A DNA stretch of 64,000 bases from Zonotrichia leucophrys gambelii (Eukaryota > Chordata > Aves > Passeriformes > Passerellidae). The translations under genes were made by a program, and so were the position numbers. Shown here in pieces: positions 1 to 13,479 of the stretch. The stretch's first letter is position 1. Every line of letters begins with the position of its first letter. The notes under the pieces are model-generated. The model searched no databases. It saw nothing but the letters and a program-made list of their open reading frames with translations, and was not told where the DNA came from. Location: NCBI RefSeq assembly GCF_028769735.1, contig NC_088171.1:145473917-145537916 (forward strand), given 5' to 3'.

Positions 1-3000
1 GCTGTGGTGCATCTTGCAGGCAGATTCCCATTGTCACCTCACTAGGCAAAAAAAGGAAGGCTCTGCCTGTATTTCTCTGCCTACCCCTGTGTTTACATTT
101 TGTAGTGCTAGTCAAATTTAGGGGCAGCTCATGCTCTGGCTTTGGAAGTTATGAGACTTACAAACAGTCAATAATAGATAGACTTTGTGTTTATTTTGTG
201 TTTCTGGGTCAACGGTATTCCTTCTGTAGAGAAGGAAAATTTTCACCACAGCATATTGCAATCTTTCACATGGTCACAGATTTCATCTTTAAGGAAGATG
301 TCTTTAGAAACTGGTAGTTAGACTAAAGTTTTAGCAGTCACAACATTGTACCTGTTTGGTTTTACTGCACTTGCTACAAAATGCACCCACAGACTCATAC
401 AGGTGGTGCTCAGGGAGGAGAGTTTTGATCAGAAGTGTCTTTTTGTAAATCACCAGGGTTCAGGTTATTTGTTACAGACATGTAGAAAATTAATTTCACC
501 TCATTTTAAACGGAGTGTCTTAAACATATCCATAATCAAAATAAACTTTCAAGGCCAGAAAATATTGTGACCTCCATTATATACTTAAAGAGACTGAGGC
601 AAGAACAATCTGTCAGCAACATTCCAAAACAGCACTTAGGTCCCCAAGAGAGAACTTAGACAGTAATTGGGTGTTAAACCCAGGGAGATATCCACAAAAT
701 AACCACTAGGTAACTTTGATACTTAGGATCCCAGAACTTCCATGACATTACCTTCAAACCCATGGGCTGCAGCTCTGAGGGTGTCTGCAGCAGGCAGTGG
801 GCACCCAAGTCAGCACAGCTCCTACACCAGCACTGCTGAGCCCCTGCAGCACCCAGCTGGACATGAACAAGTCCATGTTGTGCCCAATAACTCAATGTCA
901 GAGTGCGCAGAAGCACCCATGAGTGTCCCTGCCCCTCTAGCCCAAGGGGGCTCTGCTGTCCCTGGTGGAGAGGGCAGGCTCATGGGAGGGGGCATTAAAG
1001 CTGGGACCAAGATAAACAAAAAATGTGAGTGAAACAGTCTCTGCCCTCCCTGTGAGTGAGGATGCACTGCCTAAAATGAAAAATTCAGAGAGCTACAGAG
1101 AGTGTTAAGAGAGAGCAAGATATTCAAGGCAGTAAGGAAGTTTCCTATCCCTGAGCAGACAAACTAGTTTTTCATTTGCTTCTTGGATTGTTTATGCATT
1201 TTTCATTCAAAAAAGTCATTAGGGGAAAAAGTGATAGCAGGCATGCAAGAGCCATAAAACAATTATTTCCAGGGAAAACCTGGAGTAAAAGTCACAAGGG
1301 GAAAAGAGCAACCTCAGTAGAATTTTGTCATTAAAAGACCAAGCCACACAGTTTATATTCAACCACAAAATATATTGTGGCAAGAAGGTTGTGTCCCAGG
1401 GAAAGCTGTGCCTCTGAAGGCCCTTTGTACAGCCACAGTAGGATTTTACCCCACCCTGAGTAAGAAGGCTTCAAGCTTTCCTTAACGTGGCTGGTGGCAG
1501 TGTCCCAAGTCAACTGGAGGCCTTTAAGTTCAAAACAAAACAGAACAATCCCTTCCTAGGGAGTTTCTTCCCATTAGACATTTTTGTGAAGAATCCAGCC
1601 TCTCCTGAGAGATCTGGCAGTCAAAATCCAGAAAGCAAATATATAAGTTCTTCCTCTGCCTTCTCAAGCTCCTTGGCTGCTCTGGGCTGTTTTTGTTGTG
1701 ACTTCTTGGGGAGGGCAACAAATCTCCTGGCCATTGGGCCATGAGTACCAGGCCTTTTAGACCAGCAAAAAGAAGCTTTGACATGTTTTTAAGCTGCCAT
1801 GAGGCCAGAGTTTTCTTTTGACCATGGATGGCCAGCTGGGGACTGATTCCTCTTTGATTTCTTGCCTGTGACCTGCTCTTGAGTTCCTCATCTTACAGAG
1901 CCAGCTGGAAGAGCCACGAGGGGTTTGCACACCAGACCCTTACCCCTAAAGCATCCTCCTGGGGAGGGAATGGCAATGAAGCACAGGTAGGTTCAGTGGT
2001 GGCCACCTCAACAGCCTTGCTGATTCGGGGATGGAAGTTGGCTCTCAGCTCTAGGAGGTGGCTTGGTTAAACCACACACAGGCAGGGATGATTTCATTTG
2101 TGTTTCAAGCAGGAGGTCTGATCTCCCTTCTCCATGCCCTAAAGTCAATTTGTTCCCTAGGACACTGCAGGGGAAGGGAACAGCCCTGCCAAGGGCAGCC
2201 AAGCCTGGCCCAGCACGGACTCTGGGCAGGGACTCAGGAGGTTCTGGGGAAGAGGAGATGGCTCTTGCTTTGGCTCCTCTGTCGAGCTGGGAGACAAATA
2301 TTGTGCTGACCAAGGGAAACTGCTGGGATCAACACAAAACTGAAATATCCAGTGATTCTAAAATTGCTGCACATCACAAACACAGCCTTCTGTTATGACT
2401 GGTTTTGCTGTGATTTCTGTTACCTCCTATTTTTGACTCTGACTGCGTTAACCACTTGCTGCTCATAGTGATGGCCACAGACATGGGTGAAATTCCAGCT
2501 CCCAGCTCATTCTGAATCTAGGAGAACAATATCCCTCATGTGACTGGTAGATCTTAGAGAATTTCACGGAATGTTTAAAAATGTTTGTCCCTTTTACTTG
2601 TCACACAACAGGAGTTGCATAACATCATTCCAAACACTCCAAAAATCTGCACACAAAGAACTGCAGAGACCTGTATAACAGGCCTTTGCTCACCTGCCAG
2701 CCTACCTGCTCCTGCTGGGAATGTTGAGTTTTCACAACTCATCCATCATCCCAATGGCTTCCAGTATTTTGGAATACTACTTACCCCTTAACCAGCATTG
2801 TCTTTTAAAAGCTTGCATTGAATAGGCAAGAATAATAACCTGGTTTAACCCCATTAGTCTCAGTGCTTCTGAGGTCAAAATTGTGAAAATTGATTATGTT
2901 GAAATTATAGTTGAGAGAAATTGAAAACTTATGGAGAAAATGAAAACCTCATTTTTCCAAAATATTAATTTTTTTTTCCTTTCAGTCGTAAGTAATATTC

Positions 3001-6000
3001 ATGTCTATTCAGGGTGTGTATATTATATAGGCATGCAATTTAGTAGACATAAATACATCCATGTGTGCTTTGCACTGTGCAGAGTGCAACAACAAAATCT
3101 GTTGCTTGAACAAGAAGCAATGCTGTCACTGTGCATTGGTGGAGCCTGGGCTGGTCATTGCAGTGAACCTCCAGTGGACACAACTTCTGCCACTGCAGCG
3201 TCTCTGAACAGCTGAGCAAAGCCTCAACTTGCACACTTCAATTCAAGGCCCATTATCCAAGAGTCTGTGGTGCCCCATTTAGATGTTAACATCAGATTTT
3301 GTGCACACACTTCTGCATCTACAGACATTTTGCAATCAAGTCTATGTAGCAAGATGAAACTCTTAAAAGAAACCAGCGGAACTTGGTCAAACCACAAGCT
3401 TGTCTGCAGAAGAATATTTCATCTATCTGCCATGCACTGAGGTTGGTATTAGAAAATCATATAATTGGGATTAGAACATGGAAGGAAAAGGGAGCTATGG
3501 AGAAACTTTTAAGTTGAAGAAAAGTACTCTGGAGAGCCTCTTAAGGGTTTGTTGTTTGGCTCACAGATATATGTTGTCTATTTAAAAAATTCTGTTCTTT
3601 CTGCCACAGAGATGTTTATTTAACATGGTTGATGCTTTTTTCTGACATTATAATTATATCAGCATTGCAGACTGGAGATTTAATCCAAACTTTTTTTTTT
3701 TTTTTTTTTTTTTAATTCAGGCAGTGCTATATTCAAAAATCATTCCTTGGCTTCACATAAAGCTCTCTAATCTATGGGTCAGATTTTCAACAGCTATTTT
3801 GTACTGATATACACCTGCTGAATAGCAGGGTCGCTGCATCTAACAAGCTGAGGCCTAAAATAATTGGCAATGTTCCATTAGCCAACTGCACAGACAGCCC
3901 AGTCCTAGTGGATTTACATGTTTGCACAGGTCCTGAAAGTAAAATAATATTGTGATTCCTTGCAGTTATTATAGACTGATCCAGATGCTATGCTGCTGCC
4001 TCCTGTTAATCAGCTGATTTCAGTGATACAATACAATTTCTTGCTCCTTAGGCATGAGGAGGGCGACCAGCCCTGCATATGACACACACAGTCCCTGCCC
4101 AAAATGCTCATGATTTCAGCAAGACAATCACAGAGCAGACAGTGAAAAACATGATGAAGGAGCTGCTTTAAGGGACAAATAGATACAAATTATTATAATC
4201 ACTGTTATAATAATTTTATCTAATTACACAAGAGACCATTACCTGTTTGATGATACAGCAAGCATTGGTTTGTTCTCTGGCCAAGAAATAAGTTAGTGGC
4301 AAGAGTATCCTAGCTGTCTGTCCTGGATTGTAATGCCAACAGTCTCTATTCAGCAGCTGACTCTAATAAAATCATCTGGCTTTTTGAAACAAGCAGGAGG
4401 GGAGGGCAGCAGCTTGCTGGGTGACCTCAATTTGCTGAGCTGAAAGGCCAGTTTTTTGGACTCCCCTTTTATAAATGCTGCAATTATCTTCTGTACATAA
4501 TTCCAGTTACAATTCTGATTGGAAAATGGAGCTGCTTAGGGGAGCTTACAAGACAACATCTGTTCAACAACAGACATCTGTGCCAGAACAGCAAAACAGG
4601 GCTGCCCATAGCGGGGTATTTGAGAAGGATGCTTGCACAAACCCACATCTCTGTGTGCTGACATGGACCAAAATTGGTCCTTCTTCCATTAAAATCTGTT
4701 TGTAACCCAGACCAAGTTCTCTTTTACTCTCTTAATTCCAACTTCTGTCATTAAAGAATGTTTTAAAAATATCTTATAAATGAAACCTCCCTGAAGGTTC
4801 TGTCCATTAATCCTCTAAACGAAATGACTACCACAGATAACCATCCCCTACACAGTGCAAAGAACCAAAAACTGACTAGGAAAACTAGTTTTCAAGTATT
4901 TTTTGCTGAGCCTTTGGACTTATTTAACCTCCTTTTGATAGGGTTAACTAGTGAATAAGTTGATTTCTCTGCTAGCCCACTGCCCTCCTACACTGTCACA
5001 CTGCACCTGCCCATCCCTGTTTGGGTACCAACAGCAGGCTCAGAGTTACACTGGAGTTTATTTACCTCCATTTAAGAGAAGTTGGAGCACGTGCCCCTTC
5101 CAACCTGCTGCTGCTCCAGCCCAAGCCTTTGCATTGTGTGTTGAGCTCCTTAATGAGTTATAAACAACTCTCACTGAGTTTTATCATATTTTTGCTTGTC
5201 CTCAGGTTTATCCCAAGAGGACTTTCCAATTCCTGTACTTCCTTGCCTTTATCAGAGTAAAGCACTGGTTAACAGCTGTGAATGGAGGCTGCTCTGGCTC
5301 ATGTGACTCATGTGTGCCACCAAACTGGCCAGTTCTGCCTGTAAACAGCTATTGCAAACTCTTGCAGTATGTGGCCAAAGTAAAATGAAAAATACTCTCC
5401 ATCTTTCCTCCTCCATCCTTTCACTGCTGACAGAGCCAAATTAGGGACTGACTCTTTCTCCTGGTTCAGACAAAAATCACATCATCTCTTCCTGAGTGAG
5501 TAATAATTTTTAAATTACAAAACCAAGAAAATAGATACACAAGCCAAAAACCAAAGAGAAAAACCTTTAATACTAAGCCACACTTTAATAGAAATATTAT
5601 AAAATTACTAAAATTGTTATTTCTGTGATAACATATTGCTCTAAGGACTCACAAAGAATTAATGAGCTTCTTTTTCAAGGCTAGTAGAGAAGTGCACTCT
5701 AGAGCACACCTTAGTGTGCAGCAGAATGACACTTGACATAGTGAATAGTATGAGGAAGATTCATTGTGAGCTCTGTAAAGAATTGCTGAAGTTCAGCAAT
5801 TCAGTCTCTGAAGGGTCTGTCATGCCTCACACCCTCTTCTTAGAAACACCCAGTGATGGGTGGCTCTGAGAGTCACGGATCATGTCCTGACACACACCCT
5901 GTCACACCTGAGCCACCCCTGCTCCAGGTGCACTGCACTGAGCAGGAGTCTGGGAATGGGAAGGTGCATCCTGGGCCAGCCCTGCATCATCTTCCCAAAT

Positions 6001-6087
6001 TAAATCTTCCTGGAGGAAATATTCCAAATTTGGACAAAGGTCTGATTTTGCCTTCTGCTGGACCTGAAACCTTCTGAAACCAGAAAA
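1..6087. other. Intergenic, nothing recognised except a poly-T run
   Basis: Read in six frames. The longest frames are about 110 codons, without motifs or coherent splice signals. No CR1 tip, LTR box order or tRNA-like fold was seen. Confidence 0.7.
3691..3713 (+). repeat. Poly-T run, 23 T
   Basis: Uninterrupted T tract in otherwise unremarkable intergenic DNA. Shorter A/T runs occur at 14972-14985, 17294-17309 and 36729-36743. None is attached to a recognisable retrocopy. Confidence 0.95.
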
Positions 6088-6189
6088 TGGGAAGGAAGGA
6101 AGGAAGGAAGGAAGGAAGGAAGGAAGGAAGGAAGGAAGGAAGGAAGGAAGGAAGGAAGGAAGGAAGGGAGGGAGGGAGGGAGGGAGGGA
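6088..6189 (+). repeat. (GGAA)n microsatellite grading into (GGGA)n
   Basis: About 80 bp of uninterrupted GGAA units from 6089, then six GGGA units to 6189. Purine-only on the plus strand. Both complementary frames show up as artificial repeat proteins. Confidence 0.98.
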
Positions 6190-9100
6190 CAGGTTCTGGG
6201 TAAGGATGGGGCTGTGGGACCAGTTTTGTCTCAATGTCTCTGTTGTTTACATGCTGCTGTTTCACTTTAGTGGCTCTCATGTAAAGTTCTGTTTGCTGTC
6301 ATTTCCCCAGGCTATTTACCATGTGCACTTGAAGTGGCCTTAACTGGGACCAGATCCCATTAAACTGGACTGTGTGTGAACATCTTAGAGCATTTCAGGA
6401 CTAGAAGAATTTTAAATCTCTGCCAACCTGAATGCAAAGCTCTCTGTTGCCAATAAATCATGAATTTCAAATGATGGTGGTCTGGTTTACAAACACAAGC
6501 CCTAAGTCTCTGGAAGTGTGCAGATTCCCTTTCCTAGCACCAAACAAACCCTAAATCCCTCCAATTTTGGGGGCAGGATCTCCTATGGAGCCAAGTGCAG
6601 GAAATCCCAAAAAGATCAGGTCTCTCAGCATCTCACCTCTTCCAAGAGACTGCAGATCATTTGTGGACCTGAACTTCAGATGAGTTAGATGTCAGCCAAC
6701 AAATTCACTAAACTTTTTTTGGCTGGACCACTGCCCAGCTGCCTGCAAGAAACTGGTTATTATATTGTCCCCAAGTCAGCCTCCAGAGGCTGGAGTGGAA
6801 GTGATCAGACGTGAGCGTGGTTTGGGAGACGTTCCTGGTGCCTGCCAAGGGGCGTGCAGGCAATCACGTAGAGCAGAAATGCACATACTCACCCAGGCTG
6901 CTCCTGCTGAGAAATGAAACTCCTGCTGCAGCAGCCCTGACTCACAGCAGTGTTTGCATATCCTTGAGCAGGAGAAAATTAAAAAAAAACAAACAAACAA
7001 ACAAAAAAAACCACCAACAACAAAAGGACCAGGAGCTGAAGAAGGTGGGATGATTAGGAAACAGCCAAGAGGAAAAGCATATTCACAAGTGGGTGAGGCT
7101 TTCCTCACCCACCTGGGACGTGCTGCTTTGCACCTGGAAGTGTCTGCCCCCCTCTCCTCCCCTGCAGGCTGACACGGGCAAGGAGGGATCTGGCTTAGCC
7201 TTGTCTGGGCCAGCCCTCTGCAACCTGCATTTCAGCAGGAGGGAATTATGCACATAATGGCAGTTATCTACACTGCATATTTTTACACCATTAAACTCAA
7301 AGATGGAGGTTTAATTTCCCCTTACCCTGGTTCCCAGGAGTGAGCATTATAAGGCTGTTGACTTTTGAGATCTTCTGTCAAAGGAATAATTGCTGAAACC
7401 CCATGAGGTTTGAAACAAAACACTGTATTATTTTCACACACCCACATGCACACAAAACAATTTTACTGACTGAAATTAGGACTATTTCCCTTAATTAACA
7501 GATCCTGCAAAAAAAATGTTGCTACTTAAAGTGCAAACAGAGACAGGGTGAAAACAACCTATTTTGGAGTCACCAATAAATGTTTTAATGCTTTTAAAGG
7601 CAGCTCATTTGTTTAACAATGAGAACAGGATAAAAGGGAGCATCACACTCTCACTTTGGTGGAAATTCCTCTCTCCCTTGCCGTGGTGACAGGCACACAT
7701 GTCCAGCTACAGAAACATGGAACTGAAGATGCTTATGTTGGAAGAATTCACGAGGTGCAGGGAAGCATGTTCTATTTCTGCTGCTAAACAAAGGGACAGA
7801 ATCCCACTTTCAGCTGGAGATCCCATCAGCAGTGATGCCTTTGGAAGGAAGGGTGGGGCCCTGCTCTAACGGGGGTGGGAAGGGATGGGCAGCCATCCCT
7901 GGGAGTACTGAACTCAAGCAAGCTTTTGAGGAAGGAAAGGCAAAATCCTGTGCAGAGGGCATCTGAAAGGTTCCTTTGCACCACTGCTGTCTCAATGCCA
8001 TATCTGGGCTGGGATGTCCCCTGTGTAACCCAGCACACCCCACCAGGGAGGGGTTTGCATTCCCAGCATGAAGCATCTGCAACCTGGCCAAGCTGCAGTG
8101 GTGTCTGAGGGGAACAGGGCTTGCTGGGCAGATGGAAAGGCTAAAGCACCTGTAGAAGATCCAGACAGGTCCATTTGCTTCCTTTGGCCTGGGTAGTGGG
8201 GCTGCTTCCTAGACCCTCACTACCAGGGAAGGCTGGTGAAGTGCCTTGAGCCCATGGCCACTGTCAGGTGCCCCACAGGTACAACAAAAGAGGCTCCAGA
8301 GCTGCTGCAGTTCTCTGTGCTGCTGCAGCTTTCATTCCTGCAGAGTAAGCAGCAGTTGGTGCCTGTGGCAAGGTTTTTTGGGTCAGGGTGGGTTATCAGG
8401 GCTGTAATAAAGGGATAATGTCAGGGTTTCTGTGAATCCACATCACCGTTTTAGATCTCCAGGATACCACAGCCTTTTTAGCCAAGCACTCCTCTGATAG
8501 AAATCAGCATCACAGAGCTGATCTGATGTGAAGTTCATAGGGTCAGGCAGCAATTGAAGCACCCTTGGAAAAAAATGTATAGAGCAAAAAAGGATTGTTT
8601 AAACTATCCTGTGGAATTTAACATGGCAGTAACTGAAAACTGGCATCTATATGGCCTCACTGTCTTCCTGGCAGATACTGAAATTTTTTTTTATTATGGT
8701 CTTCTTCTTGCAGCTGGTTTTCTCAAGATCATCTTACACACTCATGCTGGAGCAGGCAACAGAGGTTTTATTATTCCAATGTTCTTCTTTTTGCTGTAGG
8801 CCCTGGACACACATTCTTTTGCCTCCCAGTTTAAGTAGGTTAGTTACCTTTATTTCCTAATGTTAATACAATCTTTGCCTAAGGGAATGTTGCAACTGGA
8901 TATTGATTTCTTATAAAAGAAATAGGACAGGTCATTGCAATTCTTCATGAACTTCATCTTCCCTGTTGCTTAGGCAGAGCTGGAGGATGGAGAACCTGGT
9001 CTTGCTCTGCCTCACCGGCACTCCATGTTTTTTCTCAGCCTCCTCTTGCATCAAGTCCTTTGCTACACTGTAGTCACTTTTCTTATTTTGGGGTTTTTTA

Positions 9101-10441
9101 TGATCCCTTCCCTTTCTGTGGGTGGCAGTTTTATCCTTTCCCCTTCCTTCCTTCCTTCCTTCCTTCCTTCCTTCCTTCCTTCCTTCCTTCCTTCCTTCCT
9201 TCCTTCCTTCCTTCCTTCCTTCCTTCCTTCCTTCCTTCCTTCCTTCCTTCCTTCCTTCCTTCCTTCCTTCCTTCCTTCCTTCCTTCCTTCTTCCTTCCTT
9301 CCTTCCTTCCTTCCTTCCTTCCTTCCTTTCCTTCCTTCCTTCCTTCCTTCCTTCCTTCCTTCCTCCTTCCTCCTTCCTCCTTCCTCCCTTCCTTCCCTTC
9401 CTCCCTTCCTCCTTCCCTCCTCCTCCCTCCCCTCCCTCCTCCCTCCCTTCCTCCCTTCCTCCCTTCCTTCCTCCCTTCCTTCCTTCCTTCCTTCCTCTCT
9501 CTGAATACTTCTCCAAGAAACTCAAAGCAAACCTGAACTGGCAAGAAAAGCCAAACAAAACACGTAAGATTCAAATCTTGAGGTTCAAACTCATCGAAAG
9601 CATGGAAACATCATGGAAAGTTGCAGCCCAATGCTCTGAAATTTAGCAGCATTCCCAGTTATTGAAAAGAAGGCTTTAGAGACAAAATGTCAATGTGAAA
9701 AAACAGAAGTGGTCCCAGATTGACCCATCACTGTTTCCCAAGGAGTTTACTGGAAATACCTGTGCATTTCCTGGGTCTGATCACCCAGCACATGAGCTGT
9801 CTAATTTTACTTGTGAAGCTGAAGCAGAAATTGTGACATTTGTTTTCAGCACCTTACTATTCTCAGCCTGTACTCAACGATAGCCTCAATGTGTTTCAAA
9901 TATACCAGTCCTTTCCAATGGACTTTGATGTTTGCCACTGTAGACACTTATTAACCAGTCACAGCTAATCATTTGGATATCACTGGCTTTGTTTCTTATC
10001 TTGAATATATATTATGATCACATTTCCTGAGTGTATATAAATGCATGTACACAGCAGAAAAGCAGATTCTGCTAAGTCTGGAAAAAATGCTTCCATTTGC
10101 AGGCAACATGCCTCTAGGCCTCCCTTACTAATGCATATTTTTACCACAATTTCTCCACAAGAGGAGAAAAGATCCTGCCAAAGTCTCCTCAAGAACCACA
10201 GTAACTCCCAATCCAGAAGGCAGTGGTGTTCTGTTAGAAAATGCCTGTCCCTAAAAAATACACATTGTAAAAGTAGGATTGTGCACATGGGGTTCAGTCA
10301 GCAGATACTTTGTGCCATAAATGCACTTGCATGTTGGTGGTCCTCATATCTTTCCCATTCTCTACCAAAATGATCAAACCTCACACCCTTGGCCAGGGTT
10401 ATGGGCTTCTCCCTTATTGTGCAATATTCCATGTTCCAACT
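6190..10441. other. Intergenic around the TTCC array, no gene seen
   Basis: Unique-looking sequence on both sides of the array at 9141-9501. There is an A-rich patch at 6975-7020. No frame with recognisable protein content. Confidence 0.7.
9141..9501 (+). repeat. (TTCC)n microsatellite, about 360 bp, with CTCC-rich variant end
   Basis: Pure TTCC units from 9142 to about 9290, then interrupted by single-base slips, then mixed CTTCC/CTCCC units to 9501. It is the opposite strand of the GGAA array at 6088. Frames of 150-200 codons across it are repeat artefacts. Confidence 0.98.
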
Positions 10442-11060
10442 CAGAATCACAGAATGGTTTGGATTCGACAGGACCTTGAAGATCATCCAGTTTCAACCCT
10501 GCTGCCATGGGCAGGGATTCTCAGAGTCTCATCCAGTCTGGCCATGAGCACCTCCAGGGATGGGGCATCCACAGCTTCTCTGGATAACCTGTACCAGTGC
10601 CTCACCACCCCCACAGTAAAGAATTTCTTCCTAATATCTAATCTAAACATACTCCTTTCCAGATTGAAGTAATTTCCCCTTTTTCTGTCACTTCAGGCCA
10701 TTGTAAAAATTCCATCTTCACCTTTCTTATAGGCTTCCTTCAGGGACTGCAAGGCCACAGTCAGGTCACCCCAATGCCTTCTCTTTTTTCAGGCTGAATA
10801 ATCCAAATTCTCCCAGCCTTTCTATATAGGAGAGGTGCCTGTAATCATCCTGATTCCTGTAATCATCCTGATTCCCTCCTCTGGATTCACTCCAACAAAT
10901 CAATGTTCTTCCTTATGCTGGGACCCCAGTGCTGGAAGCAGCCCTGCAGGTGGGGTCTGAGCAGAGCAGAGCAGAGGGGCAAACTCCCCTCCCACAATGG
11001 ACAACAGTTCAAGCAGGGCTGGCAGGAGGCTGCTGAGCAGGTTGTGAGCAAACAGGACAA
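10442..11060 (-). mobile_element. CR1 LINE, 5'-truncated copy of about 620 bp
   Basis: The plus strand reads as the reverse complement of avian CR1: agaatcacagaatggtttgg at the 3' tip, then gccatgggcagggattctca, gggatggggcatccacagct, cctcaccacccccacagtaa, and gaccccagtgctggaagcag near the 5' limit. A 19-bp stretch (gtaatcatcctgattcc...) is tandemly duplicated at about 10841-10876. No intact reverse transcriptase frame remains. Confidence 0.93.
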
Positions 11061-13084
11061 TTCAGCCTCTCTCATTCTACACCAAGCTCTTCTTGCCAAA
11101 TTGTCAGTAAGGGTGGCAATGCTTTGATTGTTTGTGGGCTAGGAGGAGTCAGGTAGTGCTATGAGTGCTGGCCAGCCCTGTTGGGGCATCTCAAACCTGC
11201 CACCACACAGAAATCTGCCCACTGAGGGAGGGGAGCTCTGGGTGTGCTCCTGCTGTCTTATTCCATTGTTTTCTCAGTGTTAGTTTCTGAAAAGGGATCA
11301 CATGTATGTCCAGTTATTATTATTAGTAAAGCTAACTGCATTTTTCCAGTTGAAAGGTTCCATAAAACCTTCCATTTTCCCCCTCCTTCTTCACATGTCT
11401 TTGATTAAAAATTTTCAATGTTTTTTTTTCTTCTTAAATAGCAAAATGCTTCATTTTCAATTCAGGGATTCTGGAGAGCAATTTTCATGGCATAATTGAA
11501 TGAAATACAATAAAAAATACAGATGAATTTGGGGCCCAGATCTGCTCGTCAGGATTATGTTGTATCTGTCCTACAAAAGTGCATTTATGATCAGCCTGAG
11601 GATATCTGAAGATTGGACCTGGCAGTCCACTTAAGCTCTTTTACAGATGATTACAGCAGCGCTGCTGAAAGCAGGATATCAAGGCCTGGGCTAACAAAAC
11701 CCATTTGAGTGAAGAAATGCATAAAGAGAAACATGACACAATTAACAGAGCTGCTCAGGATTGTCCAGGTGTATGTACTTACTTGATGGATGCAGTGGAG
11801 GTGATGGATCCCATCAATCTCTAAAGCAGAGATGAGAGGACAGGGCTGGCTGCTGCTGGCAGGTGGAGTCTGTGCAGTTATCAGACAATTATGCACCTTC
11901 TCTCAACCTTCAGTGTCTAAAGGGGACATAAATGAGTATAAAACATGTTGTCTATGCAGAGCTAATAATTATACAAAGGGCACAAATGTTCACCTCAGGT
12001 TTCAGACAAGGCAAAGAGGTTTTCAGACCATGGGGAAGAATGTAAGTATCAATGGCAGGTTTATTGTCTGATGGATATAGTTCCAATCACTGAGCTGGGG
12101 GAGTACAGTAATATTTTCTTTCAACAAAATTGCATCAAATAATAACCACTTTCAACCTAAAAAGCCACTTATGACCATGAAGACATACAGCTGCAACTCT
12201 AAGGCTCATGCTTTTGAGATCCTTGGTAATTCTAAGGCAGGAGGACTTGGCAATATACATGGACACAGTTCATTTAGCCAGTGATGACTCAGCTCATGTT
12301 GACAAAAACATTTGATCAAATTTCCTCTCAGATTGCATCAGCTGTAAAAATATGTATAAACAGGCTCCTTTTCTGTGTGCATCCCGCCTCTCCGTGGAGA
12401 GTGTTGTGATGTTGCTACTTTAGTTCACATTATGATTCTTTCTCACCCTGGATCAATGCAGTGAGGCCAGTAAATCTTTGTATTTCAGATCTGCCCTAAG
12501 CTGGGAGTGTGGTGATGCTCCCTGATGTGCTTGGATGAAGGCCTTGACTGGTCTGGTCCCAGCTTAGATGTTTGATTCTGGGCTTGCACCCTTCACTGGC
12601 CATCAGTCAGGGGTTTGGAGTTGGGTATAGCTCTCAGCTAACATATTGAACTGTCTGTAAATCGGTGCTGAGAGTTTCCAGTGGCATTTTGCTGTGGGCT
12701 GTGGATCCAGGACCACCCCCAGGCTGAGGTGATGCTCAGGGCTCTCAGATGAGGCCTTCCTCCTGCACAGAGGCTGCTGGATGAGGGAGTGCCTCAGCAA
12801 GGGATTGGACTCTTTTTGGAGGATCATATATTTGTGTCTCCATTAAAATAAAAAAGAATAGCCCCAAGCAGTAGCCAACTCCAGGCAATTTCTCTTTGTT
12901 CCAGAAGCAGAAATTGCAAGAGTCAAACAGCCACTAAATGATGTGTGAGCAGGACATGATGAGCTCTTTGCTTTTATATTTTTAAAGATATAAATATTTG
13001 AACTTAGCTCAGTCATGAGAACTGAAATGGGGGTGATGCCTCAGGTTTTAGCTTTTATATTTTTCAGGTTCTGTACTCCTTTAG
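11061..13084. other. Intergenic, nothing recognised
   Basis: No repeat family or exon identified between the CR1 at 10.4 kb and the LTR at 13.1 kb. Confidence 0.65.
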
Positions 13085-13479
13085 TGTGTAGTTCTGGGCT
13101 TCACATTAAGAGATGGTAAACTCTCTTCACAGGCAGACAAAACAATTCCTTCTCTAGCTTGGGAGCAAGGACAACCAATCCAAATTTCAGACCCAAGACC
13201 ATAAACAACATGGACTGAAGAGAGAAAAACAAGAAAGATGGGACTTCATAAACTACAGCTGTAATTGGACAATTAACTCCAACATGCAAATGGACCAGAA
13301 CTTATAAAAGTGTGAGACACCGTTGACTGGTTGTGCATTTTGTGACCATTTTGGTTCATCTTGGGTGTAGCCCTGGCTGGGCTCTTATGCTGCCCAAGGT
13401 GCATCCATTGAGTCCTTCTAATAAATCCCTACTTTATTCTTAAAATCCATCTAGTCTCTATTCTAGATCAGCCTTCACA
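13085..13479 (+). mobile_element. Solo LTR of an endogenous retrovirus, about 395 bp
   Basis: Starts TGTGTAGTTCTGGGC and ends near CAGCCTTCACA. It contains a TATAAAA box at 13303-13309 and AATAAA at 13420-13425, spaced as in an LTR (U3, R, U5). The core gcaaatggaccagaacttat followed by the TATA box is one I recognise from songbird genomes. No attached internal region; no clear target duplication. Confidence 0.85.

Noticed and set aside
5902..6280. Minus-strand frames of 97-110 codons rich in SFLP
   Set aside because: Translation of the GGAA array at 6.1 kb.
9025..9646. Long frames (147-208 codons) on both strands encoding SFLP or KEGR repeats
   Set aside because: They are translations of the TTCC/GGAA microsatellite, which is open in several frames at once.
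10041..10672. Plus-strand frames of 110-120 codons around 10.3 kb
   Set aside because: They overlap the antisense strand of a CR1 fragment and do not resemble its reverse transcriptase.
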